Shown here in pieces: positions 36,101-50,110 of a DNA stretch of 64,000 bases (position 1 is the stretch's first letter; the number at the start of each line of letters is the position of its first letter). The notes under the pieces were generated by a model. The model was not told where the DNA came from, ran no database searches, and saw only the letters and a program-made list of their open reading frames with translations. The stretch covers positions 61,434,933-61,498,932 of the forward strand of contig CM072886.1 of the NCBI GenBank assembly GCA_037013685.1, in the 5' to 3' direction. The position numbers and the translations under genes are program-made. Origin of the DNA: Acridotheres tristis. Its lineage: Eukaryota > Chordata > Aves > Passeriformes > Sturnidae.

Positions 36101-39100
36101 TCTGGAGGGTTTATGCCCAAAGGGTATCTTTACACCAAAACCTCACCCCTAGTGGAAGATAGACAGCAAGGCTCTTGTCACAGGCAGCAGTATTTCTGCA
36201 AAGCCCCTGTGCCAGGGCAGGAGCACCAAGGATCTACCTACCAGGTCACTGCAAGCAAACTAGCAAGATGCAGCTGCATGGTTTCCATGATGGAACACTT
36301 GAATCTCAGATTTTAAGTTAAAAATCAAATAGGTAATTTCATACCAGAAGTCTTGAATGTAACATAATTTCAAAGGACATTAAAACTTGAGCAATAATTA
36401 TTCCAGCTGCTTGAGTGTCACTACCATGAAGGCCCTGGGACTGATCCAAAGTGGGCCTGACCAGTGTCAGCAGTAACACGGGTAACCTTCTCCTGGCTAT
36501 CTTGGATAACCCTTTCATATAAGATCATTGCACACCACATCTGACTCTTGAGGCCTTCAATTCTTTTTCTGGTTATGAGAAACTGCAGAATAAAGCAGAC
36601 ACACTGCTGTTCTGAAAGAAGAGTCCACACGGAAAATGATTCTTCAGTTATGAGGGGAAAGCTAAACAACATGTCAACTTTCAATTTCCTTTTGCTTTAC
36701 CTTTTTCTAAAATAACATATTTTGCAAGATGTTACTATATAAGTGGATTTACAGTCCTGGAACTTGCATTCGTAGTACACATACGGCTCTTGTTATAATA
36801 GGAACCTTTCATTTCGTTTGGGTCACATGCTAGTTAACACATCATCTATTTCAGCCACTACAAAACTTGAAGAATCTAACCTTTCAAAAGGAGTTTTCTT
36901 ACCTCAGCAACAGCTAGCACTTCTGCAGAAGCATCAGTGAGCCAAGGGTGCAGGTTCTGGTCTCAGAACAGTACTTAGGAAGATCTCCACATTCCAAGAT
37001 GCCTGTTTGTATCTGGTGTGCCTCATGCACAGAGCATGAGGTCCTTCAAGGACCAAGGACGATATGAAGCAACCCCATCTGAGGAGGAGGACCTTTTGGG
37101 AAGACACAGAAATTTATTAATAGAATTGCATTGTATGTTTTCTCGCAGTTACATCAGTGCTGGAGATGCTAAGGAGATTAATAAAGGATAGCAGCCTCTC
37201 AGGTACCAACCTGCCTCTCATAATTATTAAATCTACCTAGGAAGCAAGTGAAAGAAATGTTGCAAATCTTACTCAAGCAAAATATATATGTCAACTGGAG
37301 CTAGGGAAATTTTCTGCGTTGCCTTGACCTTGCTGGCCCTCTTTGAAATAAAAACAAACTCCAATGAAATTTCATAAAGATTTTTATGAAAAGCTATAAA
37401 CATGAGTGCCTATGTACCTTGCAAACTGAAAAATAAGTGGCACCTCTGGCCTTGCAGGATTTTGAGAATGTATTTAGACTTATGTATGATGATATTTGTC
37501 TCAACTGATTTCTACAGAGTAATCCTGACCACTAGGAACAGAAGTGTGAATGGCTCAGTTGTGAACGGATCAAAACAAGGTACATCCTCACCCCCGATTT
37601 TCTCTCAGGTCCAATCACAGCTTCAGGATGTCCACCCTGGACACCACACCTTGTGTGTCCTCCCCACAGAGGCCTGGAGGGAGGGCTTCTTTCCCTGTTT
37701 AAGTGGGCACACCCAGCAAGGAGCCAGCACTGCAAGGGTTAAAAAGTGGACTTTTCCACCCAGAAGGCTGAACTGACTCCTTTGAAGCCATTAGTCTATT
37801 GTATAAATCCCCCCTAGTTTTGAGGATTACAGAATAAATACATTGTAATGGCTCCATAGGAACCTGGCCCATGGGGTCACCCTGACTTTAGTTTGTGCAT
37901 TATGTCTCAAGTGACAAAAATCGAAGCCCATTAAATGGTTCATGAATGTGAAATGCCCAGAGTTTTAATCTCAGGAGCTTTGCAGCCTTACAGTTTGTCT
38001 TGGATGCACCTAAATCCACACTGCAGACTGATTAGAGAGGAGCTGGCTTCAGCTGACACATTCACACCAGGAAAATTAAGATCGTTTCAGATTTAGGGCA
38101 ATAATTGCTCAGTGTGTGTTGGGGTGGCACTTATATAGTTGTATGCATTATAGCAGAGTGCATCCAATACAGACATATACAATTTATGCAGAAACTATTT
38201 TCTTCTATTAAAAGATACTCTTTAAAAAAGTAGGTTGGACTAACAAGATACTTACAGACCCTTCATAGCTGAGTGACACCAAATAACTACACAATTTTAC
38301 TCCACTTGCTTCCAGGTGAGAAATATATTAATTTACAAGCAAGTAGAATATCTTATAAACTTATCTGACTGCCTTCAAGACCCTCACCTGACAAATCATC
38401 TTAAAGCAATTACTCTCCATCGTTGGGTAAAAAGGAAAAAAAAGAAAGGACATCCCTTCCCTTTCCATCCCTTAATGTAGGCAGTGGAAGTACAATTTCT
38501 GCAGCCTCTCTTACCCTCAGCTCTGCCTTGCTCTATTTCTATTTTTCCTTTCTTTTGTAAGCTAGCACAGCTTTGTGTCCCCTTGAAACTGCCTTTGATA
38601 GGTAAATTCTGGCTGATTTATCTACTGTTCAGCATACTCTATCTTATTGTACTTTTCATTAAATGTTTGGTCAAATTGTTTTTGGTTTTTTGTTTGTTTG
38701 TGTTTTTTACCAAGAGAATTTTCATTCCTGGAGGAGCCAGAGACTCCAGTAGCACTTACTGAAGAATGAAGGAGAAATGGAATATAAGAGAATTGAAATG
38801 CTGCCATTTAGTATTTGAAATAGTTAATAACAACTGAAAAATACTGACACTTTCACAGACACACAAACATATGCTATAGTTTTTGGCTGTTTGCTTTAGG
38901 GGTTGTGTTGCATTTGCTAATCTTTTTAATAGAAGTATTCACAAAATTACTGTGATTTTTTTAAAATTATCTTTCTTTTGTTTTACTTATCGTCTCGAGA
39001 ATTATCTGCTGCACTCTGTCTTGTAAATATAAGCATTTGACATTTTGGAAGAAACAAGCATATATTCTGTTAAATTACATTTGAAAAAAAAAACACTCTA

Positions 39101-42100
39101 AAACTTGAATTTTGCTTTTCATTGTGATATCAGAGCTCTTCTTTGCTTTTCCTGAACTCACTTTTACTTTAGAGAGTTTATAGTTTTAATGGCGCTTTCT
39201 GAATTTATTCTCAGTGGATTTGCTGAAAAAAAATCCCAAGTGTTTCTTCCCAAGCCAAAACTTTGTAAAATCATATGGAAGTGGGTATTATCAGCCAGTC
39301 TGACATCTTATTACAAGAGCATCATAACATAACCTTGTCCCAGTGGGGATGGGAATGTGCTGACACCTCTCTCATCACCAGAAGGATTCCCCCACCTTGC
39401 CCTGATGAGTTTCAGTCTAGCTAATCTCTTTCACTCAAAGATCCCACGAAGTAGCAACCTTGCTCGAAAACAGCAGAAAATCATGTCGATGTGTCTCCAT
39501 TTCTTGCACACCTGGTGGCACTGACACAATGCTCGTGGACTTGGGGCTGTACAAACAGGCAATGGCAGCACCCTCTTGCCTGGCAGCTGCTGCCCAGGGG
39601 CTGGGGAGAGGCTTTGCAGGTTGTTACCAGGTCTCAGGGTAACAGATAAGGTCTCTCCCCTTGAGAAATGATGGAGAAAGCCCAAGCAAGAGCCCAGGAC
39701 TGGAAGCAGTGCAGCCACATCAGAGAGAAGCCTGCCTGAGCACTTGGGCTTGGCTGTGCTGCTTTCTGGACCTCTGCTACCACCTTCACATGGCACCACT
39801 CTGAGCTGTGTGCCGTGTACTGCCACAGCTGCCGTGCAGCTCAGCTGTGCTTTGTAACCTGGGGCAATTCTCTTCAGCTGTTCCTGAAGCTGCTGCAAGG
39901 ACCTGGGCTTCCAGAGGTGCTGTGAGCTTTCTGTGAGTGTGGCTAAGTGCTGAGGGCTGCTTCTGTGCTGAACAATGAGTACCCACCACACAGCTCCCCG
40001 AGCTCCTATGTCTGTGGGAATAAGGACCCAAAGACCAAGATCACAAGCCTCTCACACTACAGCGATTTCATTTCAATACAGGGCTCCATTTCCCCTCTCC
40101 TTGCTATGGACAAGTCTATGTTTATTAAGGGACTCCATTAGTCTTCCCCTGTGACTCCACCTTGCTGCAAAATGTTTGGGTTTTTTTCCTCCAGGGCTAT
40201 AGCAGCAGCTGGCACACTATTTCCTACTGAGGTGTTGCCAAATAAGGGCCTTTTGGAAGGGATCTGTTTCATCTCTTTTCTCCATATGTTCCTTTCAATT
40301 GAGGGGCTTAATACATTCATTTTCACAGTAGCTATCTAAGTGTTTTTCCTTTTTTGTGTCTATTACTGAAATGAATAAATGTACACAAGGCAATGAGGCA
40401 CATGAGTCAGGTCAATGTACTAGAGCTTTCTTTCAGGAGTAATTTTCCAGGAGACCTGGAGAGAGAGGGGGTTCACCAGGGTTGGCCAGAAGTTGATCTG
40501 CTTGTCTGGAGCACAGGGACATTAGTCATGTTTATATGAGATAAGACAACAGTCTTCCTCCCACAATATATGAGTGCTTTTACCAAATGGATACAGCCTC
40601 CTTGGTCAAGAGGACAGCATTTGTTGTAGTGAAACTACTTCTTTTGGGTTATGATTTTTTATCAAGATGGCCCTACAGCAAAGCAGATGTAGATAACTTG
40701 GCAAGCACTAAGTATGCAAGCAGATAGATAACTGGATAATGCTGGAAATTTCAGGGCAGGAGCAAACAATAATAAGTGAAGCCTGCAAACGGGTACAGCT
40801 GTGCTGTCAAAGCCCTCCTGTTGTAGCCTGGCCTCGGAGCTATTACAGCTGAATATGTTTCAGTATAACTGGATGCACACTAAGGGACATAATTTGTTTA
40901 TAATATACATCACTGTATTCAAATTGCTATGTACCTGTACATAAAGCACAAAAACAAAGGAGAAAGTTGGAGAAACAAGAAATCTGAAAGAAGAGGTAGA
41001 GAAGCTGGCAGGGGACAGCAAAATGTACACTGCATCCTCCCCTCACCTGCTAGCAGTACAGCACCCCAATAACAGTGAACAGTTTGGGGGAATGTGGAGC
41101 AAATCAAACCAGGAAAGCCATCTTCTACTAAATAATGTGGCAGAATGGCACATTGAGACTCTTTGCCTGGGAATTTGGGAAGGCAAGATGCCAGGGAGCA
41201 TCAGGCCTCAGAAAAAGAAAAAGCTGACAACGAGCACCAGGGCTAAGGAAGCCTGGGGTGCAAGAGTTGTCATATGAGAAATTCCTGGTGCACAACTCAT
41301 TCCCTTTTCCTTCTGTAACATCAGTAACACAATCTCTCTTCTTCAGTTGAACACCTATTTACACAACACCTGTAGAAGCATGTGATCTTGGAGATACCCA
41401 CTGTTGTGTCAAATTTGGTTGCAATCATTAAGTGGGTTCAAAATTTAGAATGATGTTTAGCAGTGACATTATTTTCTAAGAAATTAAGACAGGTAAGTGC
41501 AATGAATTAAGAAAGGGCAGTGAAATAAAGAACAAGTATCAAGGACACTTGAATTTGATGTGAAGTACATGAATCATGGAAGGAGTTTGACATGGAAACA
41601 GAAGCAGATTTCAGAAGGTAAATCTTTGCAGTGGTACAGTGATATTTTACCTGGATGGAATATAAAAGTTGAGGGGGTCACAGAGAAGAATAAAAGTATC
41701 GATATGAAGATTTGCAGGACTCAGACTTCCGCTGCCCCCAGTGATGTGATCAAAATTAGCAGTTAGGTTTTACTTCAGGGAAGGAGGAAGGAAGTGCTCA
41801 CTAATCTGGCCAAAACTGCTGCAGCCTGTTCTGGCAAGGCGTTAAGGTGCTCACTGCCAAATGCCAGGTGTCCTGCTTTTCCTCTGCAGAACTGGGAATC
41901 ACTAGATCTTTATTTATGGGCAGTACAAACAGATCAGTCAAAACAGCCCAAACAGGGAAAAAGCCCCAATTCATGCCCCGCAGAATTTATAGCCTAGAGA
42001 GGGTACACATGAACGCACTTGAAAATATCTGAGGCATGCCAAGATGCATTTCTTACACCATTCAGAACTGACTTCACTGCTCAATTTGCACTCCCTGCAG

Positions 42101-42715
42101 CATGACTTGTGAAGAGAAAACAAATGGCATACCAGACCACACAGAGAAGCAATATGGTTACCAGCAAAACATTTATTAGCTTAGGGAAAGAAACACAAAG
42201 GCTTCTTTTCAGAATTTCACCCTCTCCTTGCTATCTTCTCCTCTAATATATCATTTTCCTTGCCTGGACTGTTATTTTACAGCTATCTGCTGCATAAAGT
42301 TGTAGTTTATTTTAAACAACATTTTATAGTTAAATTCCACTCCCATTATTTAAAAGCAACCATCCTAATTCTCAAAAGCAGGACAATAAATGCACCTCCA
42401 GAATAGGCTCTAACAATACCACAGGTTTTGAATTTATCTTCATCAGCAGAGGTCACCTCATCACTCAGAAGAACTGCATCCAATCAAAGACAAGAGGATG
42501 GTAAATAGAGCCACCCACACCAAGGAACAATAAATTCAGCTTCCTTTGCAGTGCTATTATATATTTACCCCTCAAAGTTCATACTTTTCATTTATATTCC
42601 TGCTGGCTGGACTTCTAATATTTCTCATTCTGAAGGTTCTCCAGACTTTTTGCTTTCTATCCAAACCTACCTGTTACCTCTGTACCTTGTGCTCTCTTGT
42701 TTCATCCTGTCCGCC
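33137..42715. other. Noncoding stretch, no gene seen
   Basis: About 9.6 kb with no recognised gene. The longest frame is 186 codons on the minus strand (39431-39991), in a GC-richer patch where plus-strand and other minus-strand frames overlap it; it has no known domain. A run of 14 A lies at 34269-34282. Two adjoining hairpins at 37021-37054 are listed separately. No CR1 or MIR was recognised in this part. Confidence 0.5.
37021..37054. repeat. Two abutting inverted repeats
   Basis: CCTCATGC, a five-base loop (ACAGA) and GCATGAGG form an exact 8-bp stem at 37021-37041. GGTCCTT, one C and AAGGACC form an exact 7-bp stem at 37040-37054. They share two G, so the two hairpins exclude each other at that point or stack. 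No open frame of note covers them. Confidence 0.8.
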
Positions 42716-42719
42716 TCAG

Positions 42720-42750
42720 TCTCTCTCTCTCTCTTCCCCGCTCTCTCCAG
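42720..42750 (+). repeat. (TC)n pyrimidine tract ending in CAG
   Basis: Seven TC units are followed by TTCCCC, one G, and then CTCTCTCCAG. Apart from that G, the tract is pyrimidine and ends in CAG, so it looks like a strong vertebrate 3' splice acceptor. No coding exon that I recognise follows, so it is either simple repeat or an acceptor of an unseen noncoding transcript. Confidence 0.6.
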
Positions 42751-45749
42751 CTTCAGCAGTTCTTTCTGTTCTTCTGCCACAACATCACAGGGTGGAAGCT
42801 GAAGAATACACATGCATAATACACTAAACCACTACTTAATCGGCATACATGCTGGCAGTACATACATTGACTACCCAGCTATTTCCAGAGATCCCTAAAG
42901 AGCTCAGGAGGTTTCTGCTATTATATTCTGGAAAGAGGGAAAATTCCCACCAGAGGCCTTAAACCAGTCTGCAGTGCTGCAGCTGACCATGAGCCCCTTC
43001 CAGCTTCCACAGCAGGGTTTGCATAGTTTTGCAGCTTGTCCAGGTATTACATCCAAGAGGAAGATCTCAACCTCCTCTCTCTTTGCATGAGAGCAGCCTG
43101 GAAGGAGCCTTCACAAACAGCAAGCGTAATGCCAAGGAGAGAGAAGAATAACCAAGGAGACAACGTGCTGCATTGGCTCCTCCGTTTCTCTGGCAGGACT
43201 CCCTGGCTTTGCTCAGAATATGACTGACTTTGTTGCTTTCAACATTTTCTTCCATTTCGAAATATTTTACTCATTAGCAATCCGCCTTATGCTCAGAACA
43301 GGAGATAGCAATCAAGTTCTCCTCTTCTTAGCTGCTAAATGCCTCGATGCCGGCTCTTGAAAAGCTGCCCTTTCCACCATGTTTCTCTTCCCAGGATTTT
43401 TGCTCATCTTGTTTCATCCTCCCTGTCTGGTGAGTCTCACCTGCCCTCGGATGTTTACATACGGTTTTCCAGGCTGATGATTCATACATATAGTCTTTTG
43501 CTGCTTTTTGTACTTCTCCATTCTCTGCCCTGCCTCTATATCACCCATCTTCCCATCAGTTTTCATTTTCCTTCTTCACTCAACCCTTCCTGCTCCAGCT
43601 TTCTCCAAATTAACCTTTGACTCACTCCTCTCTTTCTCCACAAAGTCTGCCCCTATGTGAAATCCTGATGTTTCTTCAGTCTCAATATCATCTAAAAGAC
43701 ATCCTTTGGGTTTCATACTCACAAATGTGTCTCTCATTTAGGCTTTCATTTTTTCTAACTTGCTCCTGAAGCACCATTGAGGCTCTTTCACTGGTACCAC
43801 CACATTTCAATCCTGACTAGAGACAACTACCAGAACTGTTTCATTTGATCCTGTTAAAATTCCCTTCACCGAACCTCACTGCTCACTCCTATAGCAAACA
43901 TAACATAACCTAAGCATCTAATTTTGAAATCCAAAGCCTTCTGGTTCAGATTCTCCTTGGTCATACTGCCTGGTACCCCTTCTCCACCAGCTACTTGAAA
44001 GGCAATCACTGCAGTGCACGGTGCTCTGCAAGTCTCCTAAAATGAGAAGTCTCTGTACATAAGTTTTTCCTGAGTTCCTGCCTCTGTCATGCTTCAGTAC
44101 AGCAACTGATTTGGTCAGTGTGAGCTGTCCCTAATAAGCCCTTCCTCAGCTCCCTCCTGGCATCTCCCATCTCATTGTCTTAGCCCAGCTTGTGGCTGCA
44201 CCTAATGTTGTAATGGTCATGAACATGTTAACACCACCAGCACCTCTAGACAGACCTGGCAGTAAAGATGCACTGCCTGCCAAAACAAAGCCTACAGAAG
44301 TCAGAGGCACTTTCCCAAAGCTACCACAAGCCAAACAGAAAAGTAATTCCTTACCACATTGAAGTCCTCCAAGAAAACTACTGTATGGACATGACTAAAA
44401 ACAGGAGAATCCCTTTAGGTGAGGACTAGCTGCCAACGCAAGGGAGACAGTCACTGTGCAGCAAGAACATCACACTGTGTCAGCTGTCATGCTAAAAGAC
44501 CAACCTTCCTTTTCCTCTTCCAGGCAGTCTGATGGAAAACACAGAAAAGATGTGGAAGAGGTGCACCTTAGATGTGTTGGTTCAATGTAACTGTGGCAAC
44601 TGAACTGCATGGCAATCCAAGGACACACAGTAAAAAGTCAGGATCTGCCAATCATTTATTGAGTTTTCCAGTAAAAAAAAAGGCAAAGGACCCCCCCTCT
44701 TCCTCCCTGCACCACTATCTCATGTGAGTGCTCTTGTAAAACAAATCACACAGAAAAACAGGATTTGTAGGATCAGGCTGGCTTGTTTCCAAAACACATA
44801 CTCAGTGCAGAAAGCTGAAAGAAAAAGAATAGGTACTGAGAGGAACGTGATAGATTACCACCCTGAAAAATCAACAACAGCACTATTTAACGGGGAAAAA
44901 CCCTAGTTGAGCTACTTAGGGTAATTTATTATTATTATTTTTACAGGGATAATAAGTATATTAATGTATCCTACTATAACTTAAATAAAACCAGGAACTC
45001 CAACCCAAGTGAAGCTATCAACAAAAAAACAATGCATCACAGTATCTCACATACCAACATCTCGTTTCAAGTATCAGAAAAATCCCACATTATTGACTAA
45101 TCATTTCTGAAAAGCAGTTTCAAAAAAGAAAACAGCATTTTTGCTCTATTGGAATAAAAATAAATCTGCTTGAACTTCTCTTTTGACATATTTTTACAAA
45201 TAGGTAACAAAAAAAAATTAAGGGGCCTTCACATTTTATTAAAGAAGACACTTAGGCTGAGAGTTTGCGTTTTAACAGCCAGGTTTCAATGGAGCAGTAG
45301 TTTTTATAGACAATATCAAACCCTCTATAAACACAATGCTATCAAAGGAAGCAATAATAGATGTTGTCTTACAGTTGTGTGAACACTATCATTTTGGGGG
45401 TGGCACTAAAGCCCCGAGACCCAGACAAAGACCTGAAAAGCATTTTAATCAGTGAACTGCTGATGGATAAGCCCTCTCTTCTCTCTTGGCACAGTAATCA
45501 ACACATTTCCTCTCTCATCTCCCTTCTGAGTTTGACTCTTCATATGGGAGCAGGATGACATCAAGCTCTCTCCAACAGCAGCATGCTCCTCCAGGACTTG
45601 CCTCCCCACTAGCTCAGTGTCTTTACCCATCTCCATGGCCTGGCTTTTTTCCAGTGCCCCACAGAGCCACCCCACCCCACGCTGCTACTCTGATGGCTCT
45701 CATGGACCTGCCACTAAGTTGGTTGTTTAATACTCACCCTCTCTCTCAC
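42751..45749. other. Noncoding stretch, no gene seen
   Basis: No gene or mobile element recognised; frames at most about 93 codons. A short ATT repeat lies near 44928-44942. An A-run followed by a C-run lies near 44671-44698. Confidence 0.55.
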
Positions 45750-46480
45750 AAGGAGGGCAATTAGATTAGTTTACTGCAGGCAAAATCAATAGCAAGCATC
45801 TGGGGGGCACACTGGCCATTGCTAATTAGAGCTTTTAGACATTATTTGAATAAAATGTATGAGGTTGATCAACCAAGGTGGAAAAAATCCATAATATTCC
45901 AAGTCTGCCCTTGGTTTGTCAACCCCACTCACTTTGGAATTAGAAATGGAATTAAATTCCTGAAGAAAAGGGAAGCTTTTCTAGACTGGGATAGATGCAG
46001 GGAGGGGAGGTGTTATTTATTCACAGGGAGACGGATTTTTTTGTGTCAGATCAGAGGTATAACACTGGCTTCTAGACATTTAACTCAGTTTACAAAATAT
46101 TCATGAGCTTTTTTGCATGAATCTGATAAAAATCAGAGCCATATATTTTGAGTCTACTTACTCTTAATGAATTATTTTAGTTACAGGCATCTATTTTTAA
46201 AAGACATATTTTAAAATTGTAGGATTATATATGCAACGAACCTGCTATAATTCCATGAAAACATTTTGCCAAATTAGCCATTTATTATATTCATTTAAAT
46301 AGTTGGGGTTTTAAAAAATCTGCTACTACATTTAGCATGCAAATGCCTGTTATGATGCTTACTTCATGCAGTAATTTTCAGGCCATGTAATGAATTACCT
46401 TCATATCTTCAGATTAGGTTGCAATTAGATAATGTGATCAAATGTGAACAATACATTTTCAGGGTAGCTTTCTTTGAGTA
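45750..46480. promoter_or_regulatory. Candidate conserved AT-rich block
   Basis: TAAT-type homeodomain cores are dense here, for example GCTAATTAGAG near 45822, TTAATGAATTATTTTAG near 46165 and TAATGAATTACC near 46389. There is an octamer-like ATGCAAATG near 46338. A perfect 12-bp palindrome GGTTGATCAACC lies at 45863-45874 and an odd palindrome GGAATTAAATTCC at about 45950-45962. A 95-codon plus-strand frame (45819-46106) has no recognisable domain. The mix resembles conserved developmental enhancers, without proof of conservation. Confidence 0.25.
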
Positions 46481-49400
46481 CTCATCCATAGAACATTGTG
46501 CTTGATAGGAGTTTCCTCTGTAGACTATAGGAATTCTCATTTCAAGAAAGGATTATTTCTCCATGCAATGAAATATCTTTTTCTCAATATAGTATTCTTA
46601 AGTAGTGGTTTAAAGTACAGTAGGAAGATGAGCATAACATCTTAAATATGAGCAGGAAATGAGCATGTCATCTATAATACACTTGAAAAATGTCTTTCTG
46701 AATCTCAGAATAATCAGAAATTTATAAAGACAGAAGATTGGTCATATTTTAGAAGTCTAAATAAATAAATGTTAAAAATAAATGTAGTTATATCTTCTAA
46801 GTAGAATTATAGAACGTACAAGCATGCAAATACAACATAAAAAGAGGGGTTTTACTACAGAGGTAGAAGCTGGATTTATGCATTCATTTAATTTTGGTGG
46901 GGGGAAATATAAAACAACAAAACAACATCCTTTGTTCGACCCAGCTATTCCATTCAGAGATTGTGCAGTTTAGCACAATCAGTCTAAATTAGATAAACAC
47001 CTCAAAATTTTTTTCTTAAACTATCTGGATCCAAGCACATCCTTACAATATTTGAACTATAGTGTAGTTAATTTTTAAGTACAATTTCAGATTCTTAAGT
47101 CAATCACACTTTGATGAGGAAAGAGTAGAGGGAGAGGAGAGAGACTGGAGTCCCTCTTGAGTTTCTGTGCCCAGTGGATTGAGATCCAAGCCCAGGGACT
47201 CTTCTCCCCTATTTGGATTAGGATTCAACAGCAACACATTTGTGAATGCACCTTAAATTTTGCTGTAAAACAGCAGAGACCAAACCCTGTCATGTTGTCA
47301 CCTTTGTGAATATTGGAAAAGAAAAGCATGAGTGATGTGAAGGAGCCTTAAAGGACCCCAAGCTAACACTACTATGTATAGCTTAAGTGTGAAAAAGCAA
47401 TCAGGCAGGCAACAAATCCCCTAATTCACAACAATTCTTTGCAGTTTTGGGTAGGCAGAAGCGGATGCCTGCCAGTGTGTGGGATGCCTGTCACTGTTAG
47501 CTTAAAAAAAATACTGAAAACAGGTTTTGTTTAAACTGAAGGTGGTTTTTCAGATCAGCCTGAGATTATATTGAGGCATGGAGCAGTCCTCTCTCTCTCA
47601 CAGGTACCACACTGTGCTGGCCAGGGGGATGCTGCACCTCTGCACAAACAACGACTGGGTAGGGCCTTTCACAGGCTAAGGGATGGACTAAGAATTTGGT
47701 ATCAACTACAGGAATTCTCATGCCAGAGAAGAATAAGGCCATTAGCATTACACCACTACAAATGGCATCAGAAACATAATTTTATTTTAAAAATAATTTC
47801 CATAAGAAAGCAATATCTCCAGTAATGCACTGTCTGCATATTCCATTTTTGTTTCATGTTAGCTCCCTGAAATGGTGCAGTAGAGTAGTATGATTATTAC
47901 TATATTTATGCCCTTTTCTTTGGCTACATTATGCCTAACAGCAGAGCTCTTGGAGAAATTTATTTCCAAAAACTGAAGTACTCAATTGTGTGCCTGTGAA
48001 AGGGGTGGAGACAACCAAATACTAAAAAATCAGAAAACATAACATGTCTATAATAGTCATATAGGGTTTACTCCCTACTGCAGCATCTTCAGCATTTACC
48101 ACTATACACGTAATAAAAATCATTTTATTAGAGGACCTTCCTTGTCTTTTGGTAGCATACACAATTAAGAGCAAAGATTCTGGATCTAACAACCAAGTGA
48201 AGCTTTCCATCTTCTAACTAAACAATTTACTTGTAGGAGGCCACAGTGTCAGGAACTTCTACATAACGCTTGGGATCTTGCTTGAAATTTGGAAACTGTG
48301 AACTCCAGGGAACTAAATCTTTTACCTTCAATTCAGTGGAACTCTCTTCATGAAATTCAGTCATCTCTCAAAACACTGGGACATCAATACACAAAAAAAC
48401 TCACTCATCTTGTAACCACTGACAATTCAACAGCTAGATTTGAATACAACTACATAGAATTTCGCTAATTCAGCACAGGTATTAAATGCAGTTATTTGAC
48501 AACATTAGGATATACATGATAACATAAATCAAACCCCAGAGAAATTACGTAGCTTCTTCCTTTTTTTAAGTCATAGCAAGTATTTTAAAAGATAGCAAAC
48601 AAAAAAACCCCCACTTCAGAGTTTCGCTTTGGTGGAAAATATCCAGAAACAGTTTCCCCATCCTGTAAGATTTTTCACATTGTCAAAACATTTTCTGTGA
48701 TAGGACGTTCTGAACTCTGTTTGGTTCAGACAAGAATGTAAATTTGGCTAATTTGGAAGGGTTGCAGTAGTAGCTGTTACACAATTCACGTCCAATTGCA
48801 AAACTACAGCGATACCAGTTAAAAAATTATAACCACACTGTTCTTCCTTAAAAAACCCAAACCACTCTATTGTCTCTTTCATCCAAAACATTTCAGATGA
48901 CAAACAGGCACTTTCTGATGAAAATCAATATGCTAAATATTTTTAGTTATGTTCTCCATAGGTTTACTATCCATCTCTCCTGAGGTTTGCAGAGATAGAG
49001 CACTACCTCTGAAAAATCCAACCCGGACACATTTATCATCCTCTTTTGTCTTTCTTCCTTATCTCTGGTTACCCTAGCTTCTTATTTTAGACAGAGACAT
49101 CCCACAAAAGCCATGTGTAAGCTGGGCCTGGGAGCAGGTCTGAAGGGGATTCCCTAAAGATGACCCATTTTGTCTATAGCAGGTGAAGGCTCTCAGGATA
49201 TAATGTGCATTAGATAAAGTGTAACATTTTCAAACGAGCACCCTGCGATAGGGCTTAAATGTCTACCAAATATTAACAAAAGCAGACTCAATAGAAATAC
49301 TGAGTTTTATAAGGTTATAATTTTTCTCTTCCCACTAACCTCTGCCACAGGCTGTAAATTACTTCTTCCCTCTGGTTTTCCCTTGGGAAACAGCCACCTT

Positions 49401-49789
49401 ACCACTGCTTTCTTTACTGGCATCCCCTCTGCTCCACAGGTGCCAACCACATTTCCTCTCAGACATTTTAGCTGATTAACATTTCCAGTTAATCTCAAAG
49501 CGACTGCTCTCAACCTGGATTTTTGTTTGATGTCTGCTGCCTCTCTGGTTTAGACCTGATTAAGAACTTCCATGTGCCAGAGAGCTGCTGCTTTCTCCTG
49601 AGAGGACCAAGCCGCCCTGAGGAAAGGTCCCAGCTCTCTGACAAACCCTGCCTTGCTCCTGTGCTAAACATCCACAGTCAGCCCAAGGTGGGGCTCAGGT
49701 GCAAAGGATTAATATGTCCCCTAAACCCCGCCATGTGAAATGGCCTTTCACAAGATCTTGGGTAGCACAGAGGCTTTGCTGTGGCTTAA
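46481..49789. other. Noncoding stretch, no gene seen
   Basis: AT-rich DNA with frames below about 85 codons. There is purine-rich DNA at about 47114-47146 and a short CT run near 47590-47600. No gene, RNA gene or recognisable element. Confidence 0.55.
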
Positions 49790-50110
49790 TTGCTTGCTGG
49801 CTAACTACGAGCGGCTCGCTGGCTGGCCACCACACCGCTGCTGAAGTGAGCTGAAAGAGCGCGCTCCCCGGCATGACTTAGATCGTGTAGTTCAGTCAGT
49901 TCCCATCATCCCTTTGTCCCTCATATGTCTGACATGTGGATGAAGCCTTCCCTATTGTGCCTTCTCTTTTCTGGGAGAACAAAGGGGAGCTGACAATGAA
50001 GTGGCTGCCAGCCCATTGCCACAGTCCATATATCCACGCAGCTGTCATTACATAGTCAAAGCAGACGTGCTAGCAGGAGAGAACAAGCGGCCTATGTGAG
50101 ACACAAGTGG
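49790..50110. promoter_or_regulatory. Candidate regulatory block with local CpG cluster
   Basis: About eight CpG fall within some 90 bases (49807-49873), unlike the flanks. They are followed by E-boxes in TCATATGTCTGACATGTGG near 49921, an SRF-like CCATATATCC near 50026 and SOX-type AACAAAGGGG near 49979. No open frame explains the pattern. It is a guess from motif content. Confidence 0.2.

Noticed and set aside
39431..39991. 186-codon minus-strand frame as a gene
   Set aside because: No recognisable domain, compositionally stop-poor, and overlapped by other frames on both strands.
47566..47760. Possible old SINE
   Set aside because: The GC-richer patch did not match any SINE core that I know in order and spacing.
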